This document shows, piece after piece, positions 1-10,303 of a DNA stretch of 64,000 bases; position 1 is the stretch's first letter, and the number at the start of each line of letters is the position of its first letter. Below the pieces are notes generated by a model, which saw only the letters and a program-made list of their open reading frames with translations, was not told where the DNA came from and did not search any database. Source of the stretch: Congeria kusceri (lineage: Eukaryota; Mollusca; Bivalvia; Myida; Dreissenidae); NCBI GenBank assembly GCA_027627225.1, contig CM051029.1, positions 4,237,283 to 4,301,282 of the forward strand, read 5' to 3'. The translations under genes and the position numbers were made by a program.

Positions 1-950
1 TGTGATACCTCAGTCAAGGTATACACGTAACTCTTGGTGTGTTTACAACGAACTGGATGTACCATTTAAATCATTTTAAAGATTACGGATGGCACACTGC
101 TAGACATTCATACATACGTATCTATTGCGTAAACTTCATCTAAATGGCGTTTTGCACTAAAATTGAATATTATAATAATATTTAGAGCTTAAGTTTGACA
201 CGGTGTGAAGTTGTGTACTTGCCAGAATTAGTTTAGCTTCGTTGTCAACATAGGGACTTAATCGATTAGTTATTTACATGATGAGCTGACAATTCAATTT
301 TGTTTATAGTCTTGTAACATATGTAGCTATGTAGACATATGCTGGATAAATGTGAGTACTTGACTGCTATTCTTGTAGCGTGTTCGATTTCACAACAAGA
401 TGGCAAATATATATCTGAAGATTGTCGTTTGGATTACATGTCACTGTTTTCGTCTGGGTATACGTACGTATATGTATAAGGATGTATATTGTGATGTTTT
501 TGTATGAACTGAGTTAAGATAAAGTATTATCAAAGAACTTTAATAAATAAGTATATTTTAATAAACTTGGAATAAGATAATATTCTACGAAATTAGAAAA
601 ATAAAGTATACGGCCGTGATATGCTTATTTTGTATTCGCACAACATGAGCGTCGACCAAACTTTAACAAACTGCAAGCGGAAATAACTAGGTTGAACTAA
701 AACGCCGTGTTACCACAAATACCAAAAGATATTTGAATGAATTTATAATATATAATATAGAAGAATATTTTAATTTGATAACGCTTACTATCTGTTTCTT
801 TTTGTGTCAATCGATTGCCATGACTATATTTCATTTCAATTAACAATGTTAGGAAAAATTAAAGTTGATACATGTATGTTTAATTTTTTATTGTATAGCA
901 CAATATTAAAATAAGAAAAAAATACTAAACGTACTTTATTCATTTTTAAG
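1..950. other. U1 5' flank or intron upstream of copy A Ig1
   Basis: AT-rich, without a convincing exon. It matches 33541-34455 upstream of copy B almost base for base, apart from small indels, and parts of about 190-610 match 20.35-20.76 kb and 29.1-29.23 kb more loosely. Either the first receptor exon, with the signal peptide, lies left of the window, or this is the intron after it. I found no ATG followed by a hydrophobic stretch and a donor site here. Confidence 0.6.
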
Positions 951-1298
951 ACGCAGAGGCTCCTGTACTGACATCCAATTCAACATTGGTGACTGTCAAT
1001 GAAGCTCTACAGTTAACCTGCACACATTCAACACATACTATAGTAAGATGGTGGCGCCAACCGGCAGGTAATAGTACGTCTTCAAGTATTCTCGAAATGG
1101 GATACGTTGGCAGCACTTGTACCTTCCTTCCTGCAACACTACCAGATGAATTTTCGAACTGCGGGTGCAGCGGTGCGACGGCATTTACTTGCACACTGAA
1201 ACCCTTGCACACAACCAGTCACGCTGACAAGTGGAAGTACTCAGTGCCTATCAATTCACAAGTAACATACAGCAATGAAATAACACTAAATATATCAG
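951..1298 (+). CDS. Copy A exon Ig1
   Basis: Acceptor TTTTTAAG just before 951, donor GTAAAT at 1299; 348 bp, phase 1-1. The B-strand Cys is in 'LQLTC' and the Trp in 'VRWWRQP', but the F-strand position reads 'KWKYSV', Tyr where copy B has Cys ('KWKCSV'). Three further Cys ('CGCSG', 'FTCTL') occur in the domain, so other disulfides are possible. This is the first exon of copy A in the window. Confidence 0.75.
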
Positions 1299-1674
1299 GT
1301 AAATTATTGCAAATTTATAATGGAAACAATGATAGATGTTGTTCTTTGTCTAGACAAATCCGGGATGTCATGTTATAATACAATTTTGTGTTCAGGTTTA
1401 AGCCAATTTTATATTATTGTTTGTTATGTTTAGCAAACAATGATTGCTTAATATAACAGTTTTATTTTTCTTATTTCAAAGACTAATTTCAAAGTTTATA
1501 GTCAACTGTCCGTACAAAAGAAACCTGTTTTAATTCGGCCAAAAGCACGCCATTAAACGGCGGGCTTTAGCTGCTTATACGTGTCAGTTTAAGCATTAAC
1601 ATATGCAACCCGTTTTTTTTCGAAAAATAATAACCGATTTTCGCGACCATGGATTTTTTGTTTTTGAATTGAAT

Positions 1675-1698
1675 AGTAGTAGTAGAAGAAAAAGAAGA

Positions 1699-1766
<68 letters not shown>

Positions 1767-1774
1767 AAGTAGAA

Positions 1775-1843
<69 letters not shown>

Positions 1844-2113
1844 ATTATACTAGTAGTAGTAGTAGAAGTAGTAGTAGTGGTAAAAGTTGTAATAGTAGTA
1901 GAAGTAGTGTTAGTAGTATAATTAGTAGTAGTAGTAGCAAAAGTAGTAGTAGTAGTAGTAGTAGTAGTTGTTGTTGTTGTTGTTGTAGTAGTAGTGGTAG
2001 TAGTAGTAGTAGTAGTAGTAGAAGTATTAGTATTAATAGTAGTTGTAATAGTAGTGGTAGTAGTAGTAGTAGTAGTAGTAGTTGTAGTAGTAGGAGTAGT
2101 AGTAGTAGTAGTA

Positions 2114-2153
<40 letters not shown>

Positions 2154-2218
2154 AAGTAGTAGTATTTGTAACCTTAGTAGATTTTTACGTTATTTTTGTT
2201 TTTGCTGTATTGGTAGAA

Positions 2219-2255
<37 letters not shown>

Positions 2256-2290
2256 AAGTAGTTGTTTTAGTGATAGTAGTAGTTTTTGAT
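1675..2290. repeat. (TAG)n microsatellite, imperfect
   Basis: About 600 bp of TAG trinucleotides with AAG, TTG and GTG interruptions and a short TTG run near 1970-1987. It starts where copies A and B stop matching after Ig1. Open frames here give poly-Ser or poly-Val and are not protein genes. Confidence 0.95.
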
Positions 2291-2598
2291 GTTGTTTTTG
2301 CTGTAGTTTTAGAAATATGAGTAGTATACTAAATAACATCTCATCATTATGTTTGTTGAAAGTCCTTTACTGGAACAACCGTTTCAAAAATGGTTACGTT
2401 TGAATTTATACATGGTTTGTTTTATATAGTCAATGTACTGTGTTGGGTACAGTTATGTTTACAATTGTGGTCATGCTAGTTGAGTACAAATAAGAATACG
2501 GTTCTTTGAAAACCTCGAGTAGCGATGTCATCAATAAATGATGTTGGGCGTATCACTTATAAAAAATGTTACCGTTTATTTTCCTTTTGCAGATTTTT

Positions 2599-2624
2599 AG
2601 TAGTAGTAGTAGTAGTAGTAGTAA

Positions 2625-2673
<49 letters not shown>

Positions 2674-2703
2674 TGTAGTAGTAGTAGTAGCAGTAGTAGA
2701 AGT
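2599..2703. repeat. (TAG)n microsatellite, second block
   Basis: About 100 bp of TAG units, followed directly by sequence that matches copy B at 37389-37433, where it also follows a TAG array. The array and its right flank therefore predate the A/B duplication. Confidence 0.9.
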
Positions 2704-2768
2704 TTTTGTGTTGTTAAATATTATAACGTTACTCTCAATATTACTGATAAATCTAAATGTTCGATTGT

Positions 2769-2857
2769 TGATAACCACGGAGCCAGAATATACTGCAATG
2801 CTTCAAACGGATTCGGGACAATCATATCAAACAGGGCTCTGCTTATCGATGTGCTGA
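2769..2857 (+). pseudogene. Copy A exon Ig2 remnant (5' truncated)
   Basis: Only the last third of the Ig2 exon is left, ending at donor GTAAGT at 2858. It reads 'ARIYCNASNGFGT' with the F-strand Cys intact. The start abuts sequence that in copy B lies at 37433, about 1.07 kb before the corresponding exon position (38500), so a deletion removed the acceptor, the B-strand Cys and the Trp. It cannot be spliced in as a normal Ig exon. Confidence 0.8.
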
Positions 2858-3100
2858 GTAAGTGTGAAGCAGGTCAATGTAAATATATAGCTCAGGACCC
2901 TGTTGCTCAAAACTTTAACGGACAAAAGTGAACATCTAAAGTGAACAGGCTGTTGGCTAAACTGGCCGTTAAAGCTTTGAGCATGTGTAGTCGATACGTG
3001 TCAGTGTCGTAAAGAATAAATTATTAAATTGCATTCTAAACATTGGCAACTGGCAATCGAATATTACTTTAAAGCAACTGTTATATATGTTTTATTTTAG

Positions 3101-3395
3101 CATATCCGTCTAAGCCGACAATTCTGCACGAGACGGCAAATTGTAAGTGGCACGATTTCTGTGATACAAAACAGAACTGTATCGATAGAATGCAACTCTT
3201 CTGGAAACCCAACACCGAATATTTCATGGACCTTATCTAATAATTCAGTTATCAACAATCCGATGATAACAATAAAATGGGAACAACGTAATTACTCTGA
3301 CGAAGTCACGTGTAGTGCCACGAGTATTCTAACACCAACGAACGGATCAACGAATACGCACGCAAACGTAACCCGTTTATTTGTAAACATATTGT
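3101..3395 (+). pseudogene. Copy A exon Ig3, frameshifted
   Basis: Acceptor TTTTAG before 3101 and donor GTAAGT at 3396. The exon is 295 bp, against 294 in copy B, because of an extra A in the 'GCAAATTG' run near 3137-3142. Beyond this the original frame is still good ('VSIECNSSGNPTPNISWTL', then 'EVTCSAT'), so the insertion looks recent. Inclusion would bring an early stop; skipping keeps phase 1. An assembly error in a short A run is an alternative. Confidence 0.75.
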
Positions 3396-4689
3396 GTAAG
3401 TACTTAAATCTGTTAGCATTGCTTAAAATGTGTAATGCATAGTGCCTAACTGCACTTGTTTTGATGTGAAAGTAATAATCACATCGACCTAATACATCTA
3501 CACGAGATTTAAATAAAGCGTGTAGTGGGTAAACCGGGCTTAAAGCATGTGCGTAAAGTATTGTCTTTTCCCTATTGTTATTGTGTATGTACAGTAATAA
3601 AGACATTGTATAATGTCTGTGATCAGCTCTTTTCTTTAAAGGTGTTCCAATAGAGACATTAAGACAAAGGCATGTAAGCAAACATATCAAAACAAATCTC
3701 CACATACATTACTGATTTATATGCATGAGATAAGCGTGTTGATGATTTTAACTGAAAATAGATACACACACTATATAAGAAGCAATTGTCATCATCGGTG
3801 CCGTAACCCTCGATTCAGTGTATATGGGACAAACTAATAAATAAGTGACCATAAAAATTGTCTTATCTCCAGCCAAAAGAAAATTGCAATAATTAACCTG
3901 TTGCTTGTGTATTTCTGCACCCCGAATAACAGCATTATCCAGGATTACACATCATAAAATTGTAAACCACATCTCCAAATACCTAGCGTTTCATCGATAC
4001 AAATATGTGCAGTCGAGTTATCAGGGTAGCTATTCCCATGACGACATAATGAGTTTGTTTCATCCACATATGACAAAAAAGGTGTTAGCAGCTTATTTGT
4101 TCCATTTCATTTTAATACAATGGGTGCAAGAGGGTTGTTCTTTGTGGGTAGACCCTTAACATTGATTGAAACAAATGAACAATAAACCGCAGGCGAGATC
4201 TATTAATTAGCAAAACGTGTATTTCGTTCACTTGTTTCTGTATCCACAAACTTCAGAAAAAATTACAGATTCTAAATCGAACCTATCTCACCGATCAACT
4301 TGAATAAAATCCATACACATTTTAGTATAAATAAGGTAATCCGTCTAAACGTATAAATCTTATATCATACTGATATCGGCAACTCATAGAGTTCGTCATT
4401 TTCTTATCGTCTTTATATTTAGTTACTATAGATATAAGATAATTATTTGTTTTTTGTATATTAAGCATATTTTAAGTGTGTTCATCGGTTCGAGACCCGT
4501 CACGTTATTTTGACTATAGACTTTGGATAAATGTGTACATGCCTTATAAACTAATCAAATTCACAACATGATAAATAGCTCGTCCCGTATTTATTACATA
4601 AGCCTTATTAGACAGACATTCCCTATACCGGAACCAAAAATGTTTTGTCTATATTTCGTGATAGTGTGTATTACAACGAGTACGTGTAT
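3396..4689. other. Copy A intron Ig3-Ig4, left part
   Basis: Matches 39496-40545 of copy B up to the minisatellite. About 215 bp near 3767-3982 is absent from copy B (an insertion here or a deletion there). A T-arm-like motif GGTTCGAGACCCG at about 4485-4500 has no recognisable A box. No exon was seen. Confidence 0.6.
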
Positions 4690-5018
4690 GGTAGCTGTTT
4701 TACAATGTTGCTGGAAATGTAGTACGTGCATAGTAGCTGTTTTACAATGTTGCTGGAAATGTAGTACGTGCATAGTAGCTGTTTTACAATGTTGCTGGAA
4801 ATGTAGTACGTGCATAGTAGCTGTTTTACAATGTTGCTGGAACAGTAGTACGTGCATGGTAGCTGTTTTACAATGTTGCTGGAAATGTAGTACGTGCATG
4901 GTAGCTGTTTTACAATGTTGCTGGAACTGTAGTACGTGCATGGTAGCTGTTTTACAATGTTGCTGGAAATGTAGTACGTGCATGATAGCTGTTTTACAGT
5001 GTTGCTGGAAATGTTATT
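4690..5018. repeat. 42 bp minisatellite, short allele (about 8 units)
   Basis: Eight tandem units of 42 bp beginning GTAGCTGTTTTACAATG. The flanks on both sides (CGTGATAGTGTG on the left, GCAAATTTCCGTGTG on the right) are the same as around the 9.6 kb array in copy B, so this is the same locus at about one twenty-eighth of the length. Open frames here are artefacts of a stop-free unit divisible by three. Confidence 0.95.
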
Positions 5019-5176
5019 AGTCTGCAAATTTCCGTGTGTGTGTTTCTTCTTTGGTAGTGTCTATTTTATGGGGACTGTTCGTTTTATTTTTTTTCCTAAC
5101 GAACAACAGTACGAATAATTAGGAGCAAACGTTGTTTATGCAAAAACAAGATGCTAAATCCATCATTTTGCTGCAG

Positions 5177-5479
5177 ATCCACCGTCTACTCCAGTGTGTA
5201 AAGTCCGGACATTTGCAGTAACTTCGACGAACATCCGGAGGGTAATAAATGAAACCTTGACAATGACCTGTATTAGCAGCAGTAGCCCTCCACCCTCACG
5301 TTATACGTGGACACTGCCAGGTGGAGAACTAATGAACGGAACACAACTCACAATTCAAAGTGTGCAGTCTAGCGGTTATGATACATACACACTAGAAGTG
5401 GTCAATGAAATGAACGCAACTTTCGAAAAGCAGGTCGTTACTGGAAGCGTCACTGCCTCTTATACGCTTGAATTGTTAT
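5177..5479 (+). CDS. Copy A exon Ig4
   Basis: Acceptor TTTTGCTGCAG, donor GTGAGT at 5480; 303 bp, phase 1-1, open. It has 'LTMTC' and 'YTWTL', but the F-strand Cys is missing ('YDTYTLEV'), as it also is in copy B. A Cys near the N-terminus ('PVCKV') might pair instead. Several N-glycosylation sequons ('NET', 'NGT', 'NAT'). Confidence 0.8.
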
Positions 5480-5731
5480 GTGAGTATCTTCAAAACAAGC
5501 AAATTACTTTTGTGTTTGTCTGTAGTGTTCAATATAAGTCGCAATATGTTTATCTCGTTTAGACATCAATTAAGTATACAAACTGGTTATAGTATGGTTA
5601 GTCTAATTTCAGTTAGTGATTCAGAAAGTAAGTTTGTTTATTTTTTTAATATATGGTTAAACATTAATTCAAGTATTATTCATATAAGATTTGACTTAAA
5701 CACTATACAGTATAATTGTCACTTATTGCAG

Positions 5732-6028
5732 ACCCTGTGACAGACCTTTCTCTCTATTATCGAGGTGAACATGATCAACAAATTACCAGTCCCACCATAA
5801 GCGTTGTGAGAGGTCGTGAATTCAGTTTAAGATGCAATGCACTTTCGAATCCTCCTGCTAGTTATGTATGGACAGCAAATGGTACTCTGTCTGCAACAGG
5901 TGGTAATTGGAGTACTTCTCTAATGGACGACACCATTATTCAGTGTATTGCTAGCAATACTCTCGACCCGACCGGGAAGGAAAAGAGAAACATTTCTAGT
6001 TTTATAAGCGTTACAGCAAATGTATTGT
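5732..6028 (+). CDS. Copy A exon Ig5
   Basis: Acceptor CTTATTGCAG, donor GTAAGC at 6029; 297 bp, phase 1-1, open. It has the full Ig signature: 'FSLRCNA', 'YVWTANG', 'TIIQCIAS'. It encodes an extracellular I-set or C2-type domain with sequons 'NGT', 'NWS' and 'NIS'. Its copy B counterpart is also intact. Confidence 0.85.
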
Positions 6029-6289
6029 GTAAGCGGAATTTATTTAATTAATCATGTTCACTAGTAGCGTTTTCCACATGACTATTTCGGGGAAGAGTGA
6101 TCTACATACTGTAAGCATATACGAGGTATATAATCTATGAAACTAGGATGAGTGACACCCTTAACAATATAATTGGTATATTATTAAGCAATACAAAGGC
6201 GTCTTAATTAAATAAAGTACAAATAATATCAACAATTACAACTTTCTTGCTTACAATAATTAACAAAACTTCTTTTAAACTGGAAACTT

Positions 6290-6356
6290 CATGAGTATCG
6301 AACTCACGATATAGGCGCCATAAGAACATCAATCGCTGTAACCATCGCCGCTTGTC
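6290..6356 (-). mobile_element. tRNA-derived SINE head (or tRNA pseudogene) in intron
   Basis: Read on the minus strand, it has a B-box-like GAGTTCGATACTC preceded by a TGGTTACAGC A-box-like segment and GGCGATGG, the order of a tRNA-related promoter. It lacks good acceptor and anticodon stems, so it is not a functional tRNA gene. The same element sits at the same intron position in copy B, so it was there before the duplication. I did not delimit the SINE tail. Confidence 0.5.
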
Positions 6357-6691
6357 TGCATGGTAAAAATACAAGTGAAACGTATGGTAATTTTATATTC
6401 TCGAGTAAAACGAAAGCAAGAAAAGGCCAGTGAAACACGTTCTTGCGATATCAGGACTTTTTCTTAGAATATATACATGTACAAATATTATCATTTGCGC
6501 ATATATCTTTTATTTTACCTTGAATTATGTATTGAAATATAAATATATTCATGTATTTTACTATTACCAATCGCTTTTTGTATACAAAAAATATTTCATG
6601 TAGAAAGATAGTCATTCCAGAAAAATTCGTTCATGTGCTTTATTATCAACCAATGTGTAACTCTCATATGCATCTGAACATTTTTATCTAG

Positions 6692-6994
6692 TTACCCCAG
6701 AGACACCGACGTTTACCTTTCAAACGTGTAGACCGGATCTCAAAACAAACCACTTAAAGGTTATCCAAGGTCATTCCGTCAGTGGCACGTGTACGACGAA
6801 GAGTAAACCAAAATCAACGTATTCCTGGTTAAATGTACCCGATAACTTTGGTATTGGAAATGAGTTCGCTATTAGCAATGTCAGTAGAAATCACAGTGGA
6901 GAGTATTCGTGCATAGCTTATAATGACATGAACACAACGTTTGATGGAAATATCAAGGGAACAAATCAATCCAGTTTCCAGCTAGATGTTCTAG
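6692..6994 (+). CDS. Copy A exon Ig6
   Basis: Acceptor TTTATCTAG, donor GTAACT at 6995; 303 bp, phase 1-1, open. It shows 'SGTCTTKS', 'YSWLNV' and the classical 'HSGEYSCIAYN' F-strand, plus an extra Cys near the N-terminus ('FQTCRPD'). Confidence 0.85.
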
Positions 6995-7143
6995 GTAACT
7001 TTTGATACATGTATGTGTTCATTGTTAAGTTTAAGCACTTTGAATATGTATAAATTTTCCAATAGATTACGTCATAATTAACATGTATGAATGTTAATTA
7101 TTGGCTTAAGCTATTTTGATTTCATCCACTCTCTACTTTTCAG

Positions 7144-7422
7144 CACCAGCGGTTGCTCAGTCTATTGAAAATTCTACAGCTTTATTGAACGAATTGCTGT
7201 CTGTCACGTGCCCTTTCAAGCTCGGAAATCCAATAAACACGAGATTCACGTGGTTTCACGCCAATGGTTCCATTATTGGATCGAAACAAAATCTAAAGTT
7301 GACAAGTGTGCGGCTTACTGACGAAGGGTATTTCAAATGTAGAGTTAACAACACAATGGAAGCCACAGAATGTACTATTGAGGAGGCATACGACGAAACA
7401 ACTTTTTACGTAGATGTGCAAT
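7144..7422 (+). CDS. Copy A exon Ig7
   Basis: Acceptor CTACTTTTCAG, donor GTAAGT at 7423; 279 bp, phase 1-1, open. Signature 'LSVTCPF', 'FTWFHANG', 'DEGYFKCRV', and an extra Cys after the F strand ('ATECTIEE'). The acceptor AG is intact here but lost in copy B. Confidence 0.85.
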
Positions 7423-7551
7423 GTAAGTGAATTTTATATATTGGATCAACATCGAATTCATAAATATAGAAATCACACAATACGACCTCAGTGTCATTAA
7501 CAAACAAATAAGCTATTGTGCAACGTCACATTACTAGTATTTATGTTGTAG

Positions 7552-7851
7552 ATCCTACCAACATAAGTAGATTGTATGCAGGCGGGCTAAACTTTGCATC
7601 TAATATTACCATACACGAATATCAGAATGTGACGTTATTCTGTGAAGCTGCGAGTGACCCTGTTGCTAAACTGGCAATCGTAAATATTACTCGAGGTGGT
7701 GGACGTTTACTGGGGGAAGAGCGCGATAACACAATATCCGCCAGTGTTGTCAATTCAAGATGTGAATTCGATGTGGGTGTATACCAATGTAAAGGAAAAA
7801 ACATCCATAATGCAGATGAACAAGTGAGAGAAATGGAGATCATGATTCTGT
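7552..7851 (+). CDS. Copy A exon Ig8
   Basis: Acceptor TATGTTGTAG, donor GTAAGT at 7852; 300 bp, phase 1-1, open. The Cys pair is in 'VTLFCEAA' and 'VGVYQCKG'. The usual C-strand Trp is absent ('KLAIVNI'). By hand count it differs from copy B at 18 of 300 bases, about 13 of them amino-acid changing. Confidence 0.85.
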
Positions 7852-7964
7852 GTAAGTTAAATTAATTGCGACATTTATTTATCATTTATTTGCCGTGACG
7901 CAGATTGTTAATTTTAATATTCGGTATAAATATTTATTGTATAAAATTATTATTTTAACTGAAG

Positions 7965-8288
7965 GTAATCCGAGACCTTCACCATTTTCTCCACCGATTA
8001 CCACTGTCTTTAGAAGATCACATGAATCCGTTGTCCTCGTGTTCACTGTTGTGGCGTATCCTCCTCCCAATGATACATCTGCATATGTTTGGCGAAAGAA
8101 AATGAAAATAAATGGCGACTTGTTAACACTAAACACTACTAGTGAACTTCAAATACAAATTTCCGAAGACAGACTACAGACAAACCTGTCGATATATCAA
8201 CTACAAAGTGAAGATTTTACCAACTATTCGGTCCATGTTTACAATGACTTAGGCTCTACAGAACAGGAATTTGTAATTCGAGCAAATG
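7965..8288 (+). CDS. Copy A exon Ig9
   Basis: Acceptor TTTTAACTGAAG, donor GTATGC at 8289; 324 bp, phase 1-1, open. It keeps the Trp ('YVWRKKM') and an F-strand-like 'DFTNYSVHVYND' but has no Cys at either canonical position, in both copies, so it is a disulfide-free Ig-like domain just before the FN3 domain. Confidence 0.75.
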
Positions 8289-8551
8289 GTATGCTTCTTC
8301 AACAGTTCATATCTCACTTCAAATAAATTCATTAATAACCAAATATTTCAGGTAATAGTTTTTATTTCTCACCTTATCTGGCAACCAAAGTGTTTTCATC
8401 ATAGCCAAACCAAGTGTTCGACAACATAGAAATGATCATTGAATGTACCCTTAGGAATTAAAGGAAATCGCACTTTATGAAAGAATAAACATCAATTCCA
8501 TATAAGCCTATGGATGAGACATAAGTAAAATATCTTGCTTGTATTGCACAG

Positions 8552-8848
8552 AGCAGCCGGCTATGCCACAACAATTTCATGTCGTGGACGACTTGGTAAC
8601 TGACAATTCCCTAACAGTTGAATGGAAACCGGGATTTCATGGGGGTGAAGACCAATGGTTCGTGATTGGTTATAAAAAATCAGCCGATGAAACTTGGCAG
8701 TACGTAAACGTCTCTGCAACAGTCAGTCAACTTACCATTCATGGATTAGTTGCTGGTACCCCTTATGAGTTCAAAGTGTATGCAGAAAATTCAATTGGAA
8801 AATCAGAAGAAACTACCGTGATAACTGTGATAACACAAGCTACATCTG
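8552..8848 (+). CDS. Copy A exon FN3
   Basis: Acceptor GTATTGCACAG, donor GTATGC at 8849; 297 bp, phase 1-1, open. Fibronectin type III hallmarks: N-terminal Pro-rich start, 'LTVEWKPG', then 'LVAGTPYEFKVYAENSIG' with the F-strand Tyr. This is the membrane-proximal domain. Confidence 0.9.
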
Positions 8849-9129
8849 GTATGCATTGTTTCCTCACTTAATGTTTGTTTTTTTGTCAGCTTTTAATATG
8901 TTTGGTTTTGGGTAAGAGTACACAACATGAAATTGTCCGTTTTTAAAATACTGTAAACAAACTTAAGTAACCTATTATAAAATGTCTGAATATTACATTT
9001 ATTTAAATTTTATATCAAATCAATGGACGAATAATGTCCCAACCAACGACATAACCAAATATAATAACGGAAACATATTCCAAAGTGTAACATTAAATCG
9101 CCTATAACATTTATTTTATAATTCAATAG

Positions 9130-9237
9130 ATAGCAGGTCCTCTTTGCCTGCCGGGCCTGTAGTAGGAGGAGCTATAGGCGGCACTGCAGTGGCAGTCATC
9201 TTGGGTGTGCTGTGGAAATTTAGAAGCAAATTGAAAT
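9130..9237 (+). CDS. Copy A transmembrane exon
   Basis: Acceptor ATTCAATAG; 108 bp if the donor is GTTCGT at 9238. It encodes 'AGPVVGGAIGGTAVAVILG' followed by 'VLWKFRSKLK', a single-pass helix of about 20 residues with small-xxx-small (GxxxG) spacing and a basic stop-transfer. Another donor, GTATAC at 9242, is possible in copy A but is mutated in copy B. Reading through without splicing reaches a stop at 9267-9269. Confidence 0.8.
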
Positions 9238-9580
9238 GTTCGTATACATGGATTTTTGTTGTATTGTAAAGTAGGATAAAACAGAGTAATTGTATTATTT
9301 TAGTAATACTACTTTGCATCGTTTTAGTAATATTCAGGGCTATGCATATAGTGTATTTTTATATTATTGGAACATATTTTTGAGGTAATCCTGAGTCTGC
9401 AACTCAGTACGATGACTTATTTAAAACACAGTACGTATCGGTCGTGTGATATTTACATTTGTGGACAATTAGTTTTAATATAGTTTATACACATTTGTTG
9501 AACTGTTTATTGTATATATAACATATTCAGTGATCTATTTTAACACAACTCCATAAATAATAGAACTGTTTGTTATAGAG

Positions 9581-9631
9581 CGAGTAACCAAGCTGCCAAT
9601 GCGAACTCCGAATATGAATCCTTCAGAAACG
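9581..9631 (+). CDS. Copy A cytoplasmic linker exon
   Basis: A 51 bp phase 1-1 exon between acceptor GTTATAGAG and donor GTATAA. It reads 'SNQAANANSEYESF', the only frame that joins the tail exon without a stop. It carries one Tyr in an acidic context ('SEYESF'). The alternative acceptor two bases upstream would need the alternative donor of the transmembrane exon. Confidence 0.55.
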
Positions 9632-10068
9632 GTATAATCATAATTGACCTTTAAGCGTAGTTTTGATTAAAAACCTGCATTATATTGCAGGCATGTTATT
9701 ACATCGTTAAATCGTATAAAATCAACCTTTAATAGAAGTCAGAATAACGAGTGACTAAGACGTTATTACGAATGATTTAGCTATACTAACAACATAGACA
9801 AATTTCAACGATTGCATACGGCCCTAATTACGACATATTATAAATCGAAAAGTCATACTTACGTGATAATAGGTCAAAAGTATAACATGGGTTACTCGGA
9901 ATTACGTGTAACGAAGTCATCAGCTATTATGTCGTAAATATGAGTTTATATGTAATAGTTATGCGACTAAACAAATGGTTCACCCAATTGCCAAAGAGCA
10001 GTTGCCATATACAATGGAATAATAAATAATTAAAAGCAATTCAAATTATGTTTGTTCATTATTTTCAG

Positions 10069-10259
10069 AATCCCAGCCTGGCAATCAGTACGAAACCCTC
10101 GCTGAAACTTCGTTTCATGAACATTCGGTTCTGTCACAAGGCAACACACAAGAAGCTCGCGCGATGAACAATACAATCTACAATAACGTTTCGGACAAAT
10201 ATTCTGGCTTGGTGAAAGAAGAAAATGCATATGTTAATCTGAAATTGTCGTATACTTAA
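10069..10259 (+). CDS. Copy A cytoplasmic tail, last exon
   Basis: Acceptor TTATTTTCAG, stop TAA at 10257-10259. It encodes 'QYETLAETSFHEHSVL', then 'IYNNVSDKYSGL' and 'AYVNLKLSYT'. The distal YSGL-x6-YVNL pair fits an ITAM. The proximal pair has lost its second Tyr (HSVL against YSVL in copy B). The TAA replaces a TCA codon of copy B, shortening the tail by 16 residues. The exon also has one extra in-frame codon near its start. Confidence 0.75.
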
Positions 10260-10297
10260 AACAGTTTACAGTCTTGTTATTGGAAAACTAATTTGTG

Positions 10298-10303
10298 AAT
10301 AAA
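10298..10303 (+). promoter_or_regulatory. Putative poly(A) signal, copy A
   Basis: AATAAA 39 bp after the stop codon of copy A. The same hexamer overlaps the stop codon in copy B, so it lies at the same aligned position. Other AATAAA hexamers occur in this AT-rich flank, so the choice is uncertain. Confidence 0.35.

Larger units (their letters stand above)
1299..2768. other. Copy A intron between Ig1 and Ig2, with two TAG arrays
   Basis: The first 370 bp match the start of the copy B intron. The rest is two (TAG)n arrays and a 300 bp spacer (about 2290-2598) that I could not match to copy B. The end joins directly into the truncated Ig2 exon. The long Ser- or Val-rich frames across it are microsatellite artefacts. 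Confidence 0.7.
951..10259 (+). pseudogene. Receptor copy A: nine-Ig / FN3 / transmembrane receptor, damaged
   Basis: Gene model built from 13 exon segments with matching counterparts in copy B. Order: Ig1-Ig9, FN3, transmembrane, linker, cytoplasmic tail. All exons up to the tail start with two bases and end with one base of a split codon (phase 1). Seen lesions: the Ig2 exon is 5'-truncated, Ig3 has one extra base, Ig1 has Tyr for its second Cys, and the tail lost one Tyr and stops early. The Ig-then-single-FN3-then-TM order resembles nephrin and related adhesion receptors; this is inference from architecture. If Ig2 and Ig3 were skipped, the remaining frame would be open. The 5' end with the signal peptide is not in the window. 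It could be a recent pseudogene or an expressed shortened paralogue. Confidence 0.7.

Noticed and set aside
1603..2289. Poly-Ser, poly-Val and poly-Thr frames over TAG arrays (also 29.6-30.4 kb, 36.8-37.5 kb)
   Set aside because: Simple-sequence artefacts with no independent coding evidence.
4485..4502. T-arm-like GGTTCGAGACCCG, possible tRNA
   Set aside because: No A box, no acceptor stem and no anticodon arm in the right place; the copy B version is further diverged.
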